The position numbers were made by a program, and so were the translations under genes. 64,000 bases of DNA from Melastoma dodecandrum (taxonomy: Eukaryota; Streptophyta; Magnoliopsida; Myrtales; Melastomataceae). The DNA lies in NCBI GenBank assembly GCA_029817715.1, contig JARUPY010000493.1, forward strand, positions 5,001 to 69,000, given 5' to 3'. The notes under the pieces were generated by a model. It was not told where the DNA came from, did no database searches, and saw nothing but the letters and a program-made list of their open reading frames with translations. This document shows, piece by piece, positions 31,837 to 44,299 of the stretch. Positions within the stretch are counted from its first letter, which is position 1; every line of letters starts with the position of its first letter.

Positions 31837-34800
31837 GAGAGAATCTGATAAGGTTTTCTCGCAAAGATATCATGAATACCCCAAATTAATAAATTCTGAT
31901 CTTGATGGATTTTGCACCTTGGAATCTCATTAGGAAAGTAGTTAGATATGAAATCTTGTGAAATACAGATATAAGCAAATGACACTCATGCATATCGTTT
32001 CAACTGAAATTATTCCCAAGTCAGAACAAGAGAAGGGATTTTGTAATTTTCTCATAGTTCGCTCTTATTTCTAGAAGCTATCTCAGTTGGATTTTAGAAT
32101 TCTTTTGACTTGGATGCTCATGTACTAGTCGAAAGAGTCTTTGTCTGGGTTGTAATGTGGCTTTGGCATAAGGCCGTTAGATAAAGAATCTGAATTTGTC
32201 GTTTTGAAGGAATGAGTCTAAGGACCTCATCGGAAACTGTTGTACCATAGAGGTTCCACCGTCCAAGCGAATTCTCCATCTACCAGACAGCAGGCCCGTT
32301 GAGACGTGCCGTTGGGGATTGATGGTCGATCCACTAAAGCTTTGGAAATCTGTTTTGGGATTGTCTTCTCCTCGTTTTGTCCGGGAGATAGCACCTTCGC
32401 TTTTGCGGCCGTTCATGTCGGGCCTAGTGCTTTAATTTGCTCTTTTGTTTTCTTTTTGCGCTTTCTTTTGAAGACTTTGGTCTTTGCGCTGATTCTTTCT
32501 TTTCTTTGCTGAAACATAGGGATTTGCCCTACTTTTTTTCTGATAATTTTCTTTGGAATTTGTGTCTTTTGGAAAGCTCTTTGAGGAGTTCAGTCTTTGG
32601 GAACGATTCAACTGATGGGCTTAACTGTCGATGGTGCCTCTTTGCTTGAATATTAAGGAAGTGTAGCCTCTACGATCCGTTGCTTCCGGTTTCTAGCTAC
32701 AAGATCTCCTTTTAACCTCGATGTGAGGCGGTCCTTAGACTCGTTAGGTGTAGTGTATACGAAAACTTCAACTTTGGCTCGAAAGGGGCTAGCAATGGTT
32801 AATGTTTCGTGTTTGGGATAGAGAAGAAATGCTCGATCTCATCCTAGTTTGAGCATCTTTTGTCAAAGGATTTGTTGTCCTCCCGGATCTTTGCGTGTGA
32901 ACCCTCATAGTGTTTGCACTCATCACTCAGGGGTAGGTGTTTAGGAGTAGGTTTGCCTTCTCCGTTCTCGCTCAGAAGCATTCTCTTTATCCAAAAATCT
33001 TTTCGAATTGTATGCAAATGCTTAAATAGGTTCAAGTACGCAAACCTCTTTGGAGACGTCATACTAAAGTGATGTTCTTGTGCAAGCTTCGCGAGGAAAG
33101 TGTTTGCACTTTCATGCCCCAGTCATGTTCTTAAAACGGCATCTACGATGTTGCCAGTAATCTGTATCGTACTGTGTGGATGCCCAAGTGCCTACACAGT
33201 TGACAACGAACGGAGACGGAGTTAGCTCATATACTTCACCTCTTGTTTGGGTGAATAATAGTATCCGCTGAGGAAATGAGATGGATATGTCCATCATGAT
33301 AATCGGTGTAATGGACTCCAATGTGGGAAGTCATGACTCCATCTGGGAAATGATAAGAAATCTAGTTAGAGAGTAGTGCAGATGATACTCCCTTTTGATC
33401 TTTGGTGATGACAAAGGCAATCTCGAAGCCTTGGCTCGAAATTTTTCACCCAACCGCCCGCGCCTTTGTCTGTAATGCAGGATGTTCATGTGCCTACACT
33501 CGCTAAAGGGCGGATAACAAGTGAACTCATGTAACTTGTTTCTTTTAAAATGAAGTTTGCTCATGTAACTTCATTTATATGAAAGGCGAAGTAGAGTTTT
33601 GGTACTCTCCTTTTTGTGTTTCGTCATTGCATCTTCGTCCGAAGGAATCAAAGGATTGACGAAACTGCTGCAAGTCTTTGGCTTGAAGCTTTGCCACCCT
33701 CGCCTTCGTCACAGGAGTTTTGTACCATTCGTGTGAGGAGCTCTTGTACCTGCCCACGAGACGAAAGACGTAAACGAAATGTGCTCATGTACTTTCGCTT
33801 AGTTTGATGAAGACTGTGTGATTCTCCCTTTTCATGTGTATTGTAAGTGTTCATTGCCCCAGTTCTTTGGGGATATAAAGAAGTTCGTTGACGAAGATTG
33901 TTCTGAAGCTTTGGTTTGAAGCTTTATTGTTTGTCTTCACTGTCTGCCTAGGGCGCTCATTTGTTTTGAAGCTTTGGTTTTCACTGTTTGCCTGGGACGC
34001 TCATGTATCCCTTTCATGTAATTTGTGGTGTTGTTGATGACATGTTGCTCCAAAGCTTTGGTCCGAAATATGTTGATTGTATGTCTAGGATGTTCATGTA
34101 CTTCTCCTTTTCATGTGATTCGTTCGTTTGTCAACGGGGAATTAATCTTGTCCCAGGATAGCTTGGAGGTGATGCCCCAGGATTGCTCGGAGATATGTCT
34201 ATGATCACTCAGAGATTTGCCCCTGGATCGGTCGGGGATTTGTCCCGGATCGCTTGTAGATTTGTCTATGATTACTTGGAGATTTGCCCCAGGATTGTTC
34301 GAAGATCTGTCCCATGATCGTTTGGAGATTTGCCCCGGATTGTTCACGTAGTGTCGTCTTCATTGTTTTGCCAACGAAGGCTGTTTTGAAACTTTGGCTC
34401 GAAACTTTTCACCTTACCACCTTCGCCTTCGTCGTCTGTCTAGGATGTTCATGTACCTATAAGACAAGCCAAAGGGAAAAACAAGTGAGCTCATGTAACT
34501 TGTTCTGCAGAGAAGGTATTAGTTGATGAACGAATACTCCCTTTCATGTAGATTGTCGTTTTGTTGACGACGAATGATATTTTGACGCTTTGGCTCAAAA
34601 TTGTTTCCAGGCTTTGGCTTGAAACTTTACCACCCTGCCACCCACGCCTTCGTCAACATGCGACAAGGGCTAAAATAAGTGAGCTCATGTAACTTATTTT
34701 CACAAATAGAGAGGTATTAATCAAAGAGCGAATACTCCCTTTCATGTGATTGTAACGTCGAAGAACGCCTACATCGATTGCTTATGACAGTTCTCTCCGT

Positions 34801-36753
34801 TAAGATTATTGATCTTCGGTTGAATGTCGTGAATGTGCAAAGTTGAAAGAGCCATGCGGTGGGCTGGGGTGGGGATTGGCCATTCATGTAGTGGGCCGAC
34901 GTGCTTGTTTTTCATCAATGAGTGATGCGGTAAGTGACCTTCTCCTCTTTTCTTTGGTGAGAGTCGGTGGTTGACTACTGTCGGGACGACCGCTTGGGTG
35001 TCGTAGGGAATCCAAAGGGAATTGCCCCAGTTGAAGCAAGCGTCGTCGTTTGGTAGACATCATGTTCTTTGGTATTGGTAAGCTGTTGTGTGAGCCCCAG
35101 ACGAGTCATCTTGTACCTGCGAGGTAAAATGGATGCCTTGGTGTTAGCAGTTTAAATATCGGTAAGTTCATCATGTATGTTTTGAACTGTTGGAAGGCGA
35201 ATAGAGCGAATGGGAGTTTCTAATGCCAGTTGCGCTATGTGCTCGCCATCGCTTGAAGAATCTGGGCCATGTTCATGTTTTTGTAGTTGGGATGCTGTGG
35301 ATCCGGCATTCGTCAAGTTCTTGTTGTCGGAGAAACGATGAGGTTGAATTAAGTGTTCGTATTTGGGGGGTGATTGCTCGTAGCTGTCCTGATCTCGCGA
35401 TGCCGTTGTGAATGATGGGGTTTGCCCCTTGTGTTGGATTATGTTATGGAGTTATAAGCTGGGGAATTGCCCCTGTTTGGAATGATGTTTCCGTTGGTGC
35501 CGAGGTTGTGCCGACTGATGACGTAGTGAGATTGCATCTGTTTCTTTGGAGCGATTGTCGGATCAGTAGGGCATGATGTTCCCAATGTATCTGATTGTAG
35601 CATGTCCGTGAATGGCTCTATGGGCTTGTCATTAGCTCTGATGTTGACTGTGGTTGGCTGATGAGATGTAACCTCCTTGGGGTTTTCATGTTGTTGTAGA
35701 TTCGACTTTGAACATTGGTAGCCATTGGGTGATCTTTGGTGATCGTGCTCAGATGTTCGACTTCAGGCCTTGGTACCCGTCAATGGATCTCGTGTTGTTG
35801 CATGTTTGGCCATAACTTTGGTCTTTGATAGCGACCAGGAAATCCGTGGTCTGAATTGTTGTTCATCTGGTTTTGGACTTTGACAATCGTCGAGCACCTT
35901 TGGCCTACAAGTTGTTGTATGCTTTGGTAGCCGTCGAGTAATCCCTGGTGTTCTTGTGCTTGTAGATTTGTAATGTCGTGCTTTGTCCCTAGTCTCGTTC
36001 GAGGAGCCATGTTGGAGAATTAAACCTCGGAAGGAAAATAGAGAATATTTGGATTAGTATCATGCAATAATATAATCGATGCATGATAAATTTGTGATGA
36101 TACTTAATCGCACTCGTATATGCAGAAAAGTATGCATTATGTAACTGCAATTGTAAATGAGACGTAGTGATACAATAGAGCGATTACTGTGAATGACATG
36201 ATAATATAACTACTGCAATTGAACATACACTCATGTGGTCATGCAAATACATGAATGCAGTAAGCAATAAATAGGTAGGGAGGGAGAAAAGAGGATTCTT
36301 GAAGTCCTTTATGATTAACCCAAACCGCTGCAAAACAAGGAGAGTTAGCTCTACAGTTTATCGCAAGCAAAGCGTACCTGAGACCTGTCCCTGCACAGGT
36401 AGTAGCCACTTAGTAACAAACAAATGCATATGCGGCGTCTGGTACCTGTAGTGAGCAAACAATGCTAGGCTCTCAGATGAAGGCTTCTAAACCTCCCTCG
36501 GACTAAGGGAGGCGGGGCCCCGGCCAAAAACCATACCACAAATAGCAGCAGGCTGAGCCTTTCGGTGACCCCCCTAAAAATCCTAGCCCCGGGTTCGGGC
36601 ACACTTAGACATGCCTAGGAAAGCGATAAACAAACACAACCATGAGGGCAGACAAAGGGCACCGAGCCAAGCAAGTACATGCGCAAACAAAAACTCCTCT
36701 CCGCATGTGGATTAAAAATGTAAGAGCGTTCGAAAGGAATCCACATGCAGATC
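31837..36753 (-). other. non-coding interior of the LTR element
   Basis: There are no retroviral-type domains in any frame. It holds many dispersed short repeats, such as AGCTCATGTAACTTGTT, GAATACTCCCTTTCATGT and GCTTTGGCTCGAAA, and a cluster of about 25-bp units around AGATTTGCCCCAGGATCG (about 34140-34345). A 76-codon minus-strand frame (36010-35780, starting MAPRTRLGTKHDITNLQAQE) shares its beginning with the diverged copy at about 52060 and may be the remnant of a gag or leader ORF. The interior is alignable with 47183-52821, so structure is conserved despite the lack of coding capacity. Confidence 0.75.
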
Positions 36754-36771
36754 TCCCCAGCGGAGTCGCCA
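36754..36771 (-). promoter_or_regulatory. primer-binding site of the LTR element
   Basis: On the minus strand this reads TGGCGACTCCGCTGGGGA, seven bases after the LTR end. TGG at the start fits a tRNA CCA end. The sequence resembles the primer site I associate with Tat/Ogre-type Ty3/gypsy elements; the tRNA assignment (possibly Arg) is from memory and unverified. The diverged copy keeps it as GGTGACTCCGCTGGGGA. Confidence 0.7.
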
Positions 36772-36778
36772 TCCGGGA

Positions 36779-39700
36779 TGTACGCGCGCCTTCCGGACTA
36801 GCACGCGCGGCGCGGTTCGAACGACACGAGGATCCGGGCCCGCTCCCCTAGAGTCTTCCGGTCGGCGTCGCGACTCGAGCGTCGAACGCTGCGGAAAAGA
36901 CCAGGGTAGTCCCTCCTTCGATTCCTGACCGGGTCTGCCCAGACTCTTCGCCGATCGTCTCCATGCTCCTTAGGAGGCGACGGGCGAAAAGAAGCGCATG
37001 GCCCGAGGAGGAAGCTTCAGGAGGTTCCAAGAGCGGCTCGTGTCGCCGTCACCCATCCAAAATGACTTCGTAAAAGAAAATGGTTGTTGTTGTTTAACCT
37101 AGGTAAACTATTACGGAGTCGCCACCGACTTAGTTTTAAAAGCTTGGTTTAAGTCGGAAAACCAGAGTAGGATTCGGGGATTCCTAGTTACTTACTCTTA
37201 CATTTAAACATGCGAAAAGGTGGCGTTTGATCCAAAAGGTTTGCTTTTGGTTGACGGGTGTTGGACCCGATCCGGGCATGACTCCGGACTCATGTCAATG
37301 TTTTACGGGCGTTGGACCCGATCCGGGCTTTTTGAGCCCGAACTCATGTCAATGTTTTTCGGGCGTTGGACCCGATCCGGGCTTTTTGAGCCCGAACTCA
37401 TGTGTGTTGGTTTACCAAACAACATGCGATGATAAAATCTTAAAAGCCTAGGAACATGCACCGCAACCACAAATCAAGTATTTAGATCAAAGGGAGCGGG
37501 GAATGGCGGTGATTGTGGGCCCATGCACTTGGACCCACGACCCGTTACATGTGAAAATAATAAAACATCGGGAGGCCCGCACCTCCCTCATGTACCTGAG
37601 ATGACGGTTGAGGCCGCTTTAATATCTTGACATCGCGGTTTTTATACGCGCGGAAAGATTCACGCGGTTTGATACACGCGCCTTCATGTAGTCTTCGAGA
37701 ATTTGGTGTCGATCTTCCGAAGTTGTATGTTTGTCTTGATCGGGGATGCGCGCTCGGTGTAGATTGTTGGTGTTGTCCGAGAAATCCACCGTGTTTTACA
37801 TGTAAAACAAAGAGAGAATGTTAGTAATGCTTATCAAAAATCAAACATGATTTACGAAAACGTAAATGAATTCAAGTAAGCTAAAATCATTTGGATTTCA
37901 TAGAAAATTCTAAAATTTTAACAATAGCAAAGAGCTTTAAAAAAGAAAATTCTCATTAAAGAATTCAGTTGCTAAAAAGGGGTTTAACTCAAACATGATC
38001 GATTGCCATTTATTATTATTAAAAAAAAATAACAATAATAATGACGCGAGAAGCTGTAAATGGCCATTCCAAATTAAAAATAAGAAGGCATAAGTTTTAC
38101 CTTCCCTTGAACTGATCGATGACCGTTCCAAATAATTAAAAAAAAAAAAAGAGGAAAGGAGCTTTTACCTTTTCTGTGGGCCGATCGAAGACGAAATCTA
38201 AAGGGGGAACCGCGTCTCGATATGGGCATCGAACCACTTGGAGCTGCCGTTGATCGAAGGAGGCGAGGGGATCCAGGTCATCAGAGGGTGGCTGAAAAGG
38301 AGAGTCCCAAAGCCGTCGAGATGCCGCTGGAGAGGAAGACTCGTCTCGGAACCTCAGATTCGCTGAGAACCCAAGGTCTCGCCATGAGTTGTCGTGGTTG
38401 CTGAGCTGGGATCCAGGGACGCCGGGAAGAGTTTGATCCGTGACGCTGGGTCTGCAGAGGGAGGCCGCCACGAGGCTTGGGAACGCCGGGGCTGGAGTGG
38501 GTATGCCGCTGCGAGGTGGGGATCGCCGGGGAAAAGGTGGGGGCTGCCGTCGCTAGGGGGCGCTGGGAAAAGGTGGGGCCGCCACCGTAGTTGATTCTGA
38601 GGGGAGGGGGAGCGCCCGTCGCCAGAAGAGTCTCGCTGGACTGGAGGTGTTGCCGTCGTCGCCAGGGACGGGCCGTAGAGCGAAGGGCCGGGCTCGCTGT
38701 CGCCGTGGAGCGTCGGGAGGGGCGGATTCATTGCTGAATTTTGGAGACGCCGGGGAGACAAGGTCACCGTGGCTGGGTTGAGGATGACTGCTGCGGAAAG
38801 CGTGCCGGAGGGAGCTGCGGTTGACCGCTGGGAAATGCTGGAGGACGGTTTGCCGCTGAATCCGGTGAGGTGTCGTCGGTTGAGGAGAGTTGGAGGAGAT
38901 GGATGCGTCGGGGAAACTGCCGTCATTAGAGAATGCCAATGGAAAACGCGGATCCACCATCATCAGGTCCGAGAACGTCGGGGAAGCGCGAAGAAGGGCA
39001 ACGTCGTCGTTGTTTGGGAGGACATCGGAGGGAAGAGGGTCTGCCGCTGTTGGACTCGGGAATGTCGGGGAAGCTGGGTTGCTGCCGCTGTCGGTTCTGA
39101 AGACGCCGTGGAGACAGGTTGCTGCCGCTAGATGTTCTGAAGACGCCGTGGGGACAGGTTGCTGCCGCTAGATGTTCTGAAGACGCCCAGGGGAGGCGGG
39201 TTCGCTGCTGGGACTCCTTGGGGGCGCGATCGTATCTTCCTGTTGCTGGGGCCGTCTTTGGGGCCTTCTCGTTCGTCTCCGACTTCATAACCTTGGCTGG
39301 AGGGTGACGGGGATACGGTCGGGGGTGTGCAGAAACCTTTAGCCCTTCGGCCGGAGGGAGTCATCTAAAGGTGAGCTCTCGTGGGTCTGTTATGTCTTCT
39401 CCCCCCTTTTTGTCTCTCCGTTCCTTGATTTTATAGCTTCTTTGAATAAAAATCAGCCGAGGGAATGATTTAGGTTACGAAACTCTTCCTCTTTCTGTGC
39501 AGGGAAAACTCTCCTTTAATTTTTGTCATCAAGTTGGCGTTACGAGCTGTCTGGGATGCTCAGCATTGACTGACAATGAGGCGAATTTATTGGATATTCG
39601 AACAGTCTTGTTCATTGTTTGTCTGACTGACTGGTGTTTGTCCGCAGACTTCTGCTTCTCGTTGTGGTGGTAAGTTGAACGGAACCAAATATAATTTGCT

Positions 39701-40425
39701 GCCTTCCCCTTTGTCTCATTGCTCATTCTCGGTCCACTCTCCTGGCGTCATCGTCCTGTCAGGTTTGAATAGGCTTCCATGGATGCCGTCCTGTAGAATG
39801 CCAGTACGAAGTGCTGCTGCAGTTGAACCACTTCCTCCATGATGAACAGAAATTGCACATCTTTGAAACAGCCACTCATATGCTGTTGAGATCTAGTTGA
39901 CTGCCTCTTGACGCAAATGAGCAGTGACCTGTACTAGTAGATGCTCTCATATTTATCAAACTCTAAACTTATCAATATGAAACAAAGCAGAAAAACTCCA
40001 AAAAATATGGGATTGAGAACACAATAGTGTAATGGAGATCCGAGCATCTGAAATTTCTAGCAAGAAACTCAGTTTTTACTGTTCTTCATGTTTCATCCTT
40101 GGCTCTGAAAAATCATATAATACCAACCCAAAAAAAAACAAAAGAAACGCCCATTAGGCAAGGTCATCCCATCTTCACGAAGATCTCTGCGGGGACATGA
40201 CGATTCCTCCGCAGCAACTGTAAGAATGGCTTCTTCTAGTGGTTTGTAACTAGCTGTGAGTAAAATAAATCAATTTGTAATTTCTGCCACAACTTCGGGA
40301 AAGATTACAGCTAAACATGAGAAGAGCAAAGAGGATCTCTGCTCAACGGCTCTGACAAAACAAGCCCCGCAAGATCACTGGATTGCTGGCTGACAGATGG
40401 TTCCATCGAATTTGAGGTATTTACA
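36779..40425 (-). repeat. LTR (5' LTR in element orientation)
   Basis: A 3,647-bp partner of the left LTR, identical except for about a dozen substitutions or single-base indels: for example near the start (CGGACTAG for CGGCCTAG), in the T-run near 37640, at 38809, at 39508 and at the end (TTTGAGG for TTTGGGG). It should contain the promoter for right-to-left transcription. Confidence 0.92.
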
Positions 40426-42226
40426 ATATCTAGTATTGAAATTGCTTGCCACATGTCTAAGACAGAACCGCCAATGCGCAAATGGCGGGTTCCAACCCAC
40501 CTGCGGATTATTCACAGCCGCCTGAATGCCAGCATGTCTGTCGGAAATCAAGCATACTCCTTCCGTCCTATCACCAACGACATATCCCTTAAGACATCTC
40601 AAGAACCAACTCCAAGAATCATAGCTTTCCTCATCAGCCAGTGCAAATGCAAGCGGCACAATATGGTTATCCTCGTCCATAGCACAAGTAATTAAGAGTT
40701 TATGCCTATATTTACCATATAGAAATGTGTCATCTATACTCACAACTGGCCAATAATGAGTAAATACCTGAATACACTGTCCAAACGCCCAAAAAAGTCT
40801 CTGAAACTGTAATACTTCCACATCGCCAAGATTATAAGTTGCACCCCAATCAACAATTATTCCGGGGTTAGCAATTCTAATTGCATTCATAAGATGCGGC
40901 AACTCATTATAAGATTCATCCCATTCGCAGTATTCAACTGCAATTGCCTTCCTTTTTGCATCCCATACTCGTCTCCGAGTTACTTCGTACCCAAATATCT
41001 CCTTTATTACATTCCGTAGGAACGACATTTTCACTTCAGGAGATTCTCTAACAAAAGTAGGGAAGTAGGGAACCATAAAGTTACAGTCAAGTCGATCATG
41101 ATCTTGGGAAAACACTGCATTTAAACATGTATGCGCCTCACCAACGATCGTTATTTCAAACTCATCATCACAAATTCGTTGAATCGCGCGTAATCTCCAC
41201 TTGCATCCAGAACCAACCTCAGAACAAAACACAGACCACGTCGTCTTATCTAACTCCACAATTTCGTAGTTATAATGGTTCTTGATATGGAACATATTCA
41301 CCGTATGAATGAGATGGTTCTTATGCTTGAAACGCATCCCTTTACGAAATTCAACCACAGCGTCTGGATCGTCCGTCATCCTAACTTTCTCATCCTCCTC
41401 GAAAATCACCTTCTCAATATCGCCACTGTCTAGATAAAATGGTAGAGGTTTCTCCAACCGTTTCTTTCTAGAAGGACTAGCCTTATTAACCCCCACATTG
41501 TTATCCTCGTTCCCTAAATCAACACCGTTAAACATTTCATCGTTAGTATTGGCGTCCTCATCGGAATTCACTATTGAATCAACGATATGATTCTCATATC
41601 GCCGATAAATAGTTTCGTTTAGAACTTCTTCATCGCCCATATCACATTCTAAATCTTCAAACGGATCACCCTCTTCATTATCGTCTTCGTAATCATTATC
41701 ACCATCCTCCTCATTCTCCACATTACCACCATATCCGCTACACTCTTCATTCACCGGTACCAATCGACGAAAATTTCTACTAACTTCGAAATTTTCCATT
41801 CTCTCTTACACGACATTTAACCCCTCATTCACATTCACTCCTACGGCTTGCATGTTACTACCGTGCTTACTTCTTGAATTTGTCGGCCTAACTTCATTGC
41901 TAGAATTCCCGAAAACTGATATCACATATACTTCTTGAATGCGGTCACCGTTTGACATCGCAAACTCACACAACAACCTAACATCTTCATCATCACCGAT
42001 CGGTACTAGCACAAAAACCATACGAAGGAGCGGGATATCTATGACATATTTCCAATCTACTTCCTTCTTTTAATCTCATTGCATTAGCAATTACCCTTTC
42101 AAATTGCACATACTCCACATCAACAGGTACCTTTATACGTTTCACTGGACCCCTATTATAACCTACTCCTTGACTACCATGAATAACTTTCCCATGACCA
42201 TACAATAACAAATGAACTTGCGCCAA
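40426..42226 (-). pseudogene. MULE transposase, N-terminal and DDE-core part
   Basis: On the minus strand, 42226-41809 carries the N-terminal small domain typical of plant MULE transposases (HGSQGVGYNRG, RIKVPVDVEYVQFERVI) with one frameshift near 42020 and a stop at 41806-41808. From ATG 41799 a long frame encodes an acidic linker, the MuDR DNA-binding region (GMRFKHKNHLIHTVNM, CKWRLRAI) and the start of the MULE domain: first catalytic Asp in VVSIDDTFLYGKYRHKLL (about 40740) and second in CLISDRHAGIQAAV (about 40545). The frame runs a few codons into the LTR of the inserted retrotransposon and ends at 40375. The catalytic Glu was not located; it should lie across the insertion. Confidence 0.9.
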
Positions 42227-42384
42227 TGAAACGTAAGGGAAAACTTACGTGAATTAGCTAGCTCTCGAACTTAATAATACCTACAACAATTCAAACAACA
42301 TATAATTAATCATCAAAATTATAATCGCACCAACAATTCTAAGGCAAAAGGATCAATCAATATTTGTCGATTTCTATCATAAAT

Positions 42385-43878
42385 TGTTGGTATAGGATTG
42401 CACTAAGAAGGGGGGGTTGAATTAGTGCCGTAAGAGTTATGACACTTTTTCGCTCACAGAAGCGTGGTTCTGTTAGGTCACAGAGGCTGGATCTGATAAA
42501 CAGATTCCCAGTTCTGAGACAAGTTATCTTTTGTGTAAGACACAAAGATTTATAGTGGTTCGGCAAACAATGCCTACGTCCACTCTCCCAGCTCTCACCC
42601 AAGCAGGGCGTATTCACTATGTTTGGAATGTGGGATTTTACAGATGCACACTTCTGCCAGAAATGTGACTAACAAATTGCACGTTATCACGTGTCTAACA
42701 CAACCCGCACGCAACGTGTCTGACTCCGGCTCCTCACTGAGCCCAACGTGGCTTGACGGCTACCACCTGCCCAACGAGGCTTAACGGCTACCTCCTGCCC
42801 AACGTGGCTTAACGGCTACCACCCGCCCAAACGTGGCTTAACGGCTACCACCTGCCAAACGTGGCTTAACGGCTACCACCTGCCCTTGCACACAACCTGT
42901 GTGACTAACAACCTGCACGAGACAAGATTAGCAACTACAGCACAAACTCTCTGCAGTTACAGAAGACGCTCTCTGTCAGCGGTGATCGGCTCGGTGAATG
43001 CACGGCGGACGCTCTCAGCTTTTGCAACGGTGAAGGCACAAGGATTCTAGTAAGCTTTTGGTATAACGGCAACTTGGAATCGTTGCTTCACACTTGCACT
43101 TAAGCTTGTCCGTAGAACGAAGTTTCCCAATCAATCCCAACGGCTAGTTGATTCACTTGCCATATTCTCCATGATTTAATCCTGTGGGAAAACTTCCAAA
43201 AGCATAAAGCATTACCCTTAGTTACGTTAGATAATAATTAAACAAAGTGATCGCTCAATAAGAGATAACGACTTCTGCTCAGAAGCTGTTTGCTGCGACA
43301 GCAGAACCAGCACTCTTTCTCATACGAATTTGGCATTGGGATTATAAGTTTCCATAATATGAAAACATTCCCTTCGTAGAATTATTCTCACCATATAGGG
43401 AGATCATAACCTGATAAGGTCATTGCCAAATTACGTAAACATAAGATCACGTTAGTTAAGGAAATAAATATTTCCAAATAACTTAAGGTCCAAAGATGAA
43501 CCTAGACGTGATCCTGTGTGAGATAAATATCTCACGTGCTCGCATATAGGACAATCTCCAAGAAGGAAATCGTCACTCAAAGAAATACCATTCTGTAAAC
43601 CATAGCAAGTACTCCAGCAAGGAGAGTTATAGCAACTGTGACACATATGCTCATCTCTGTAACAGAGATAGTGGATTCGATAGTAGATCTTATCCTCAGA
43701 ACTCCATTTCTGATGGCTAGATCGTTTCCCCTGTTGAAGTACTCCACATAACTCTTTTATGTATTGCACGAATGACAGAGACCAGCTTCTACACCCGAAG
43801 ACCTGTTCTTCTGTACACTTAAATAACACATTAGCAATACATAACCTTTGTCATCATCAAAACCAGATTATATCAACA
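42385..43878. mobile_element. solo LTR in the MULE
   Basis: A 1,494-bp segment begins TGTTGGTATAGG and ends ATATCAACA, with the perfect 5-bp target duplication TAAAT at 42380-42384 and 43879-43883. There is no interior region, so it is a solo LTR left by recombination between two LTRs (probably of a Ty1/copia element, judged by the terminal sequences; low certainty). It lies between the transposase N-terminus and the right inverted repeat. Confidence 0.88.
42742..42885. repeat. 28-bp minisatellite within the solo LTR
   Basis: Five units of CCCAACGTGGCTTAACGGCT followed by ACCACCTG, with small variants (GACGG, GAGGC, CTCC, an extra A). It was probably amplified by slippage within the LTR. Confidence 0.9.
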
Positions 43879-43959
43879 TAAATAATCAATCAATCTTCTA
43901 AATACCTATCCTAAATGATCAATCAATCTTCTAAATAATTAATCAAGCTTTTAGGGACA

Positions 43960-44275
43960 TACCACTTTTAGGAGGGGCGACAGGCGTCGGAGGTCCGATT
44001 GGGCGTCGGGCGACGGATGGTAATCGGAGGTCGGACGGGCGGAGATCGAATGTTAGAGGTCGGACGGGCGGATGGTCGTCAGAGGTCGAACGGGCGGATG
44101 GTCGAGGTCGGATGGCGGACAGAGGTTGGATTAGTCGAGGCGTCGGAGGACGGAGGCGTAGGAGGTGGGGAGTCGGAGGACGGGGCGTCGGAGGTCGCGA
44201 CGTCTGGCGTCGGGCGTCAGGCATTTGAGGGGCGGCGGATCGGAGGTCGGAGGGGGTGGGATTAGGGTTTAGAAA
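43960..44275. repeat. G-rich degenerate minisatellite inside the right MULE end
   Basis: Irregular repeats of GGTCGGA(C)GGGCGGATGGTCG and GGCGTCGGAGG fill the space between the solo LTR flank and the right inverted repeat. Open frames here are repeat-derived (Pro/Arg/Ser or Gly/Arg-rich). Confidence 0.7.
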
Positions 44276-44299
44276 ATGAATTTGAGGAGGAAAACCTGA

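Larger units (their letters stand above)
28175..40425 (-). mobile_element. 12.25-kb non-coding LTR retrotransposon (LARD-like, Tat/Ogre-type signals)
   Basis: Two direct repeats of exactly 3,647 bp (28175-31821 and 36779-40425) begin TGTACGCG and end TTTACA on the + strand. They are flanked by the 5-bp target duplication ATATC (28170-28174 and 40426-40430). The 4,957-bp interior encodes no gag, protease, reverse transcriptase or integrase. Read on the minus strand there is a primer-binding site (36754-36771) and a polypurine tract (31826-31836), so transcription runs right to left. Long LTRs with a non-coding interior define large retrotransposon derivatives (LARDs), which depend on enzymes from an autonomous partner. 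The two LTRs differ at only about a dozen positions, so the insertion is young. Confidence 0.92.

Noticed and set aside
31800..31840. First reading of the 12-kb LTR element as + strand with no primer-binding site and a self-priming hairpin
   Set aside because: On the minus strand a normal primer-binding site (36754-36771) and polypurine tract (31822-31836) are present, so orientation is minus. The inverted repeat is kept as a separate observation.
40453..40695. Plus-strand 80-codon frame
   Set aside because: It is antisense to the MULE transposase core, whose motifs are clear on the minus strand.
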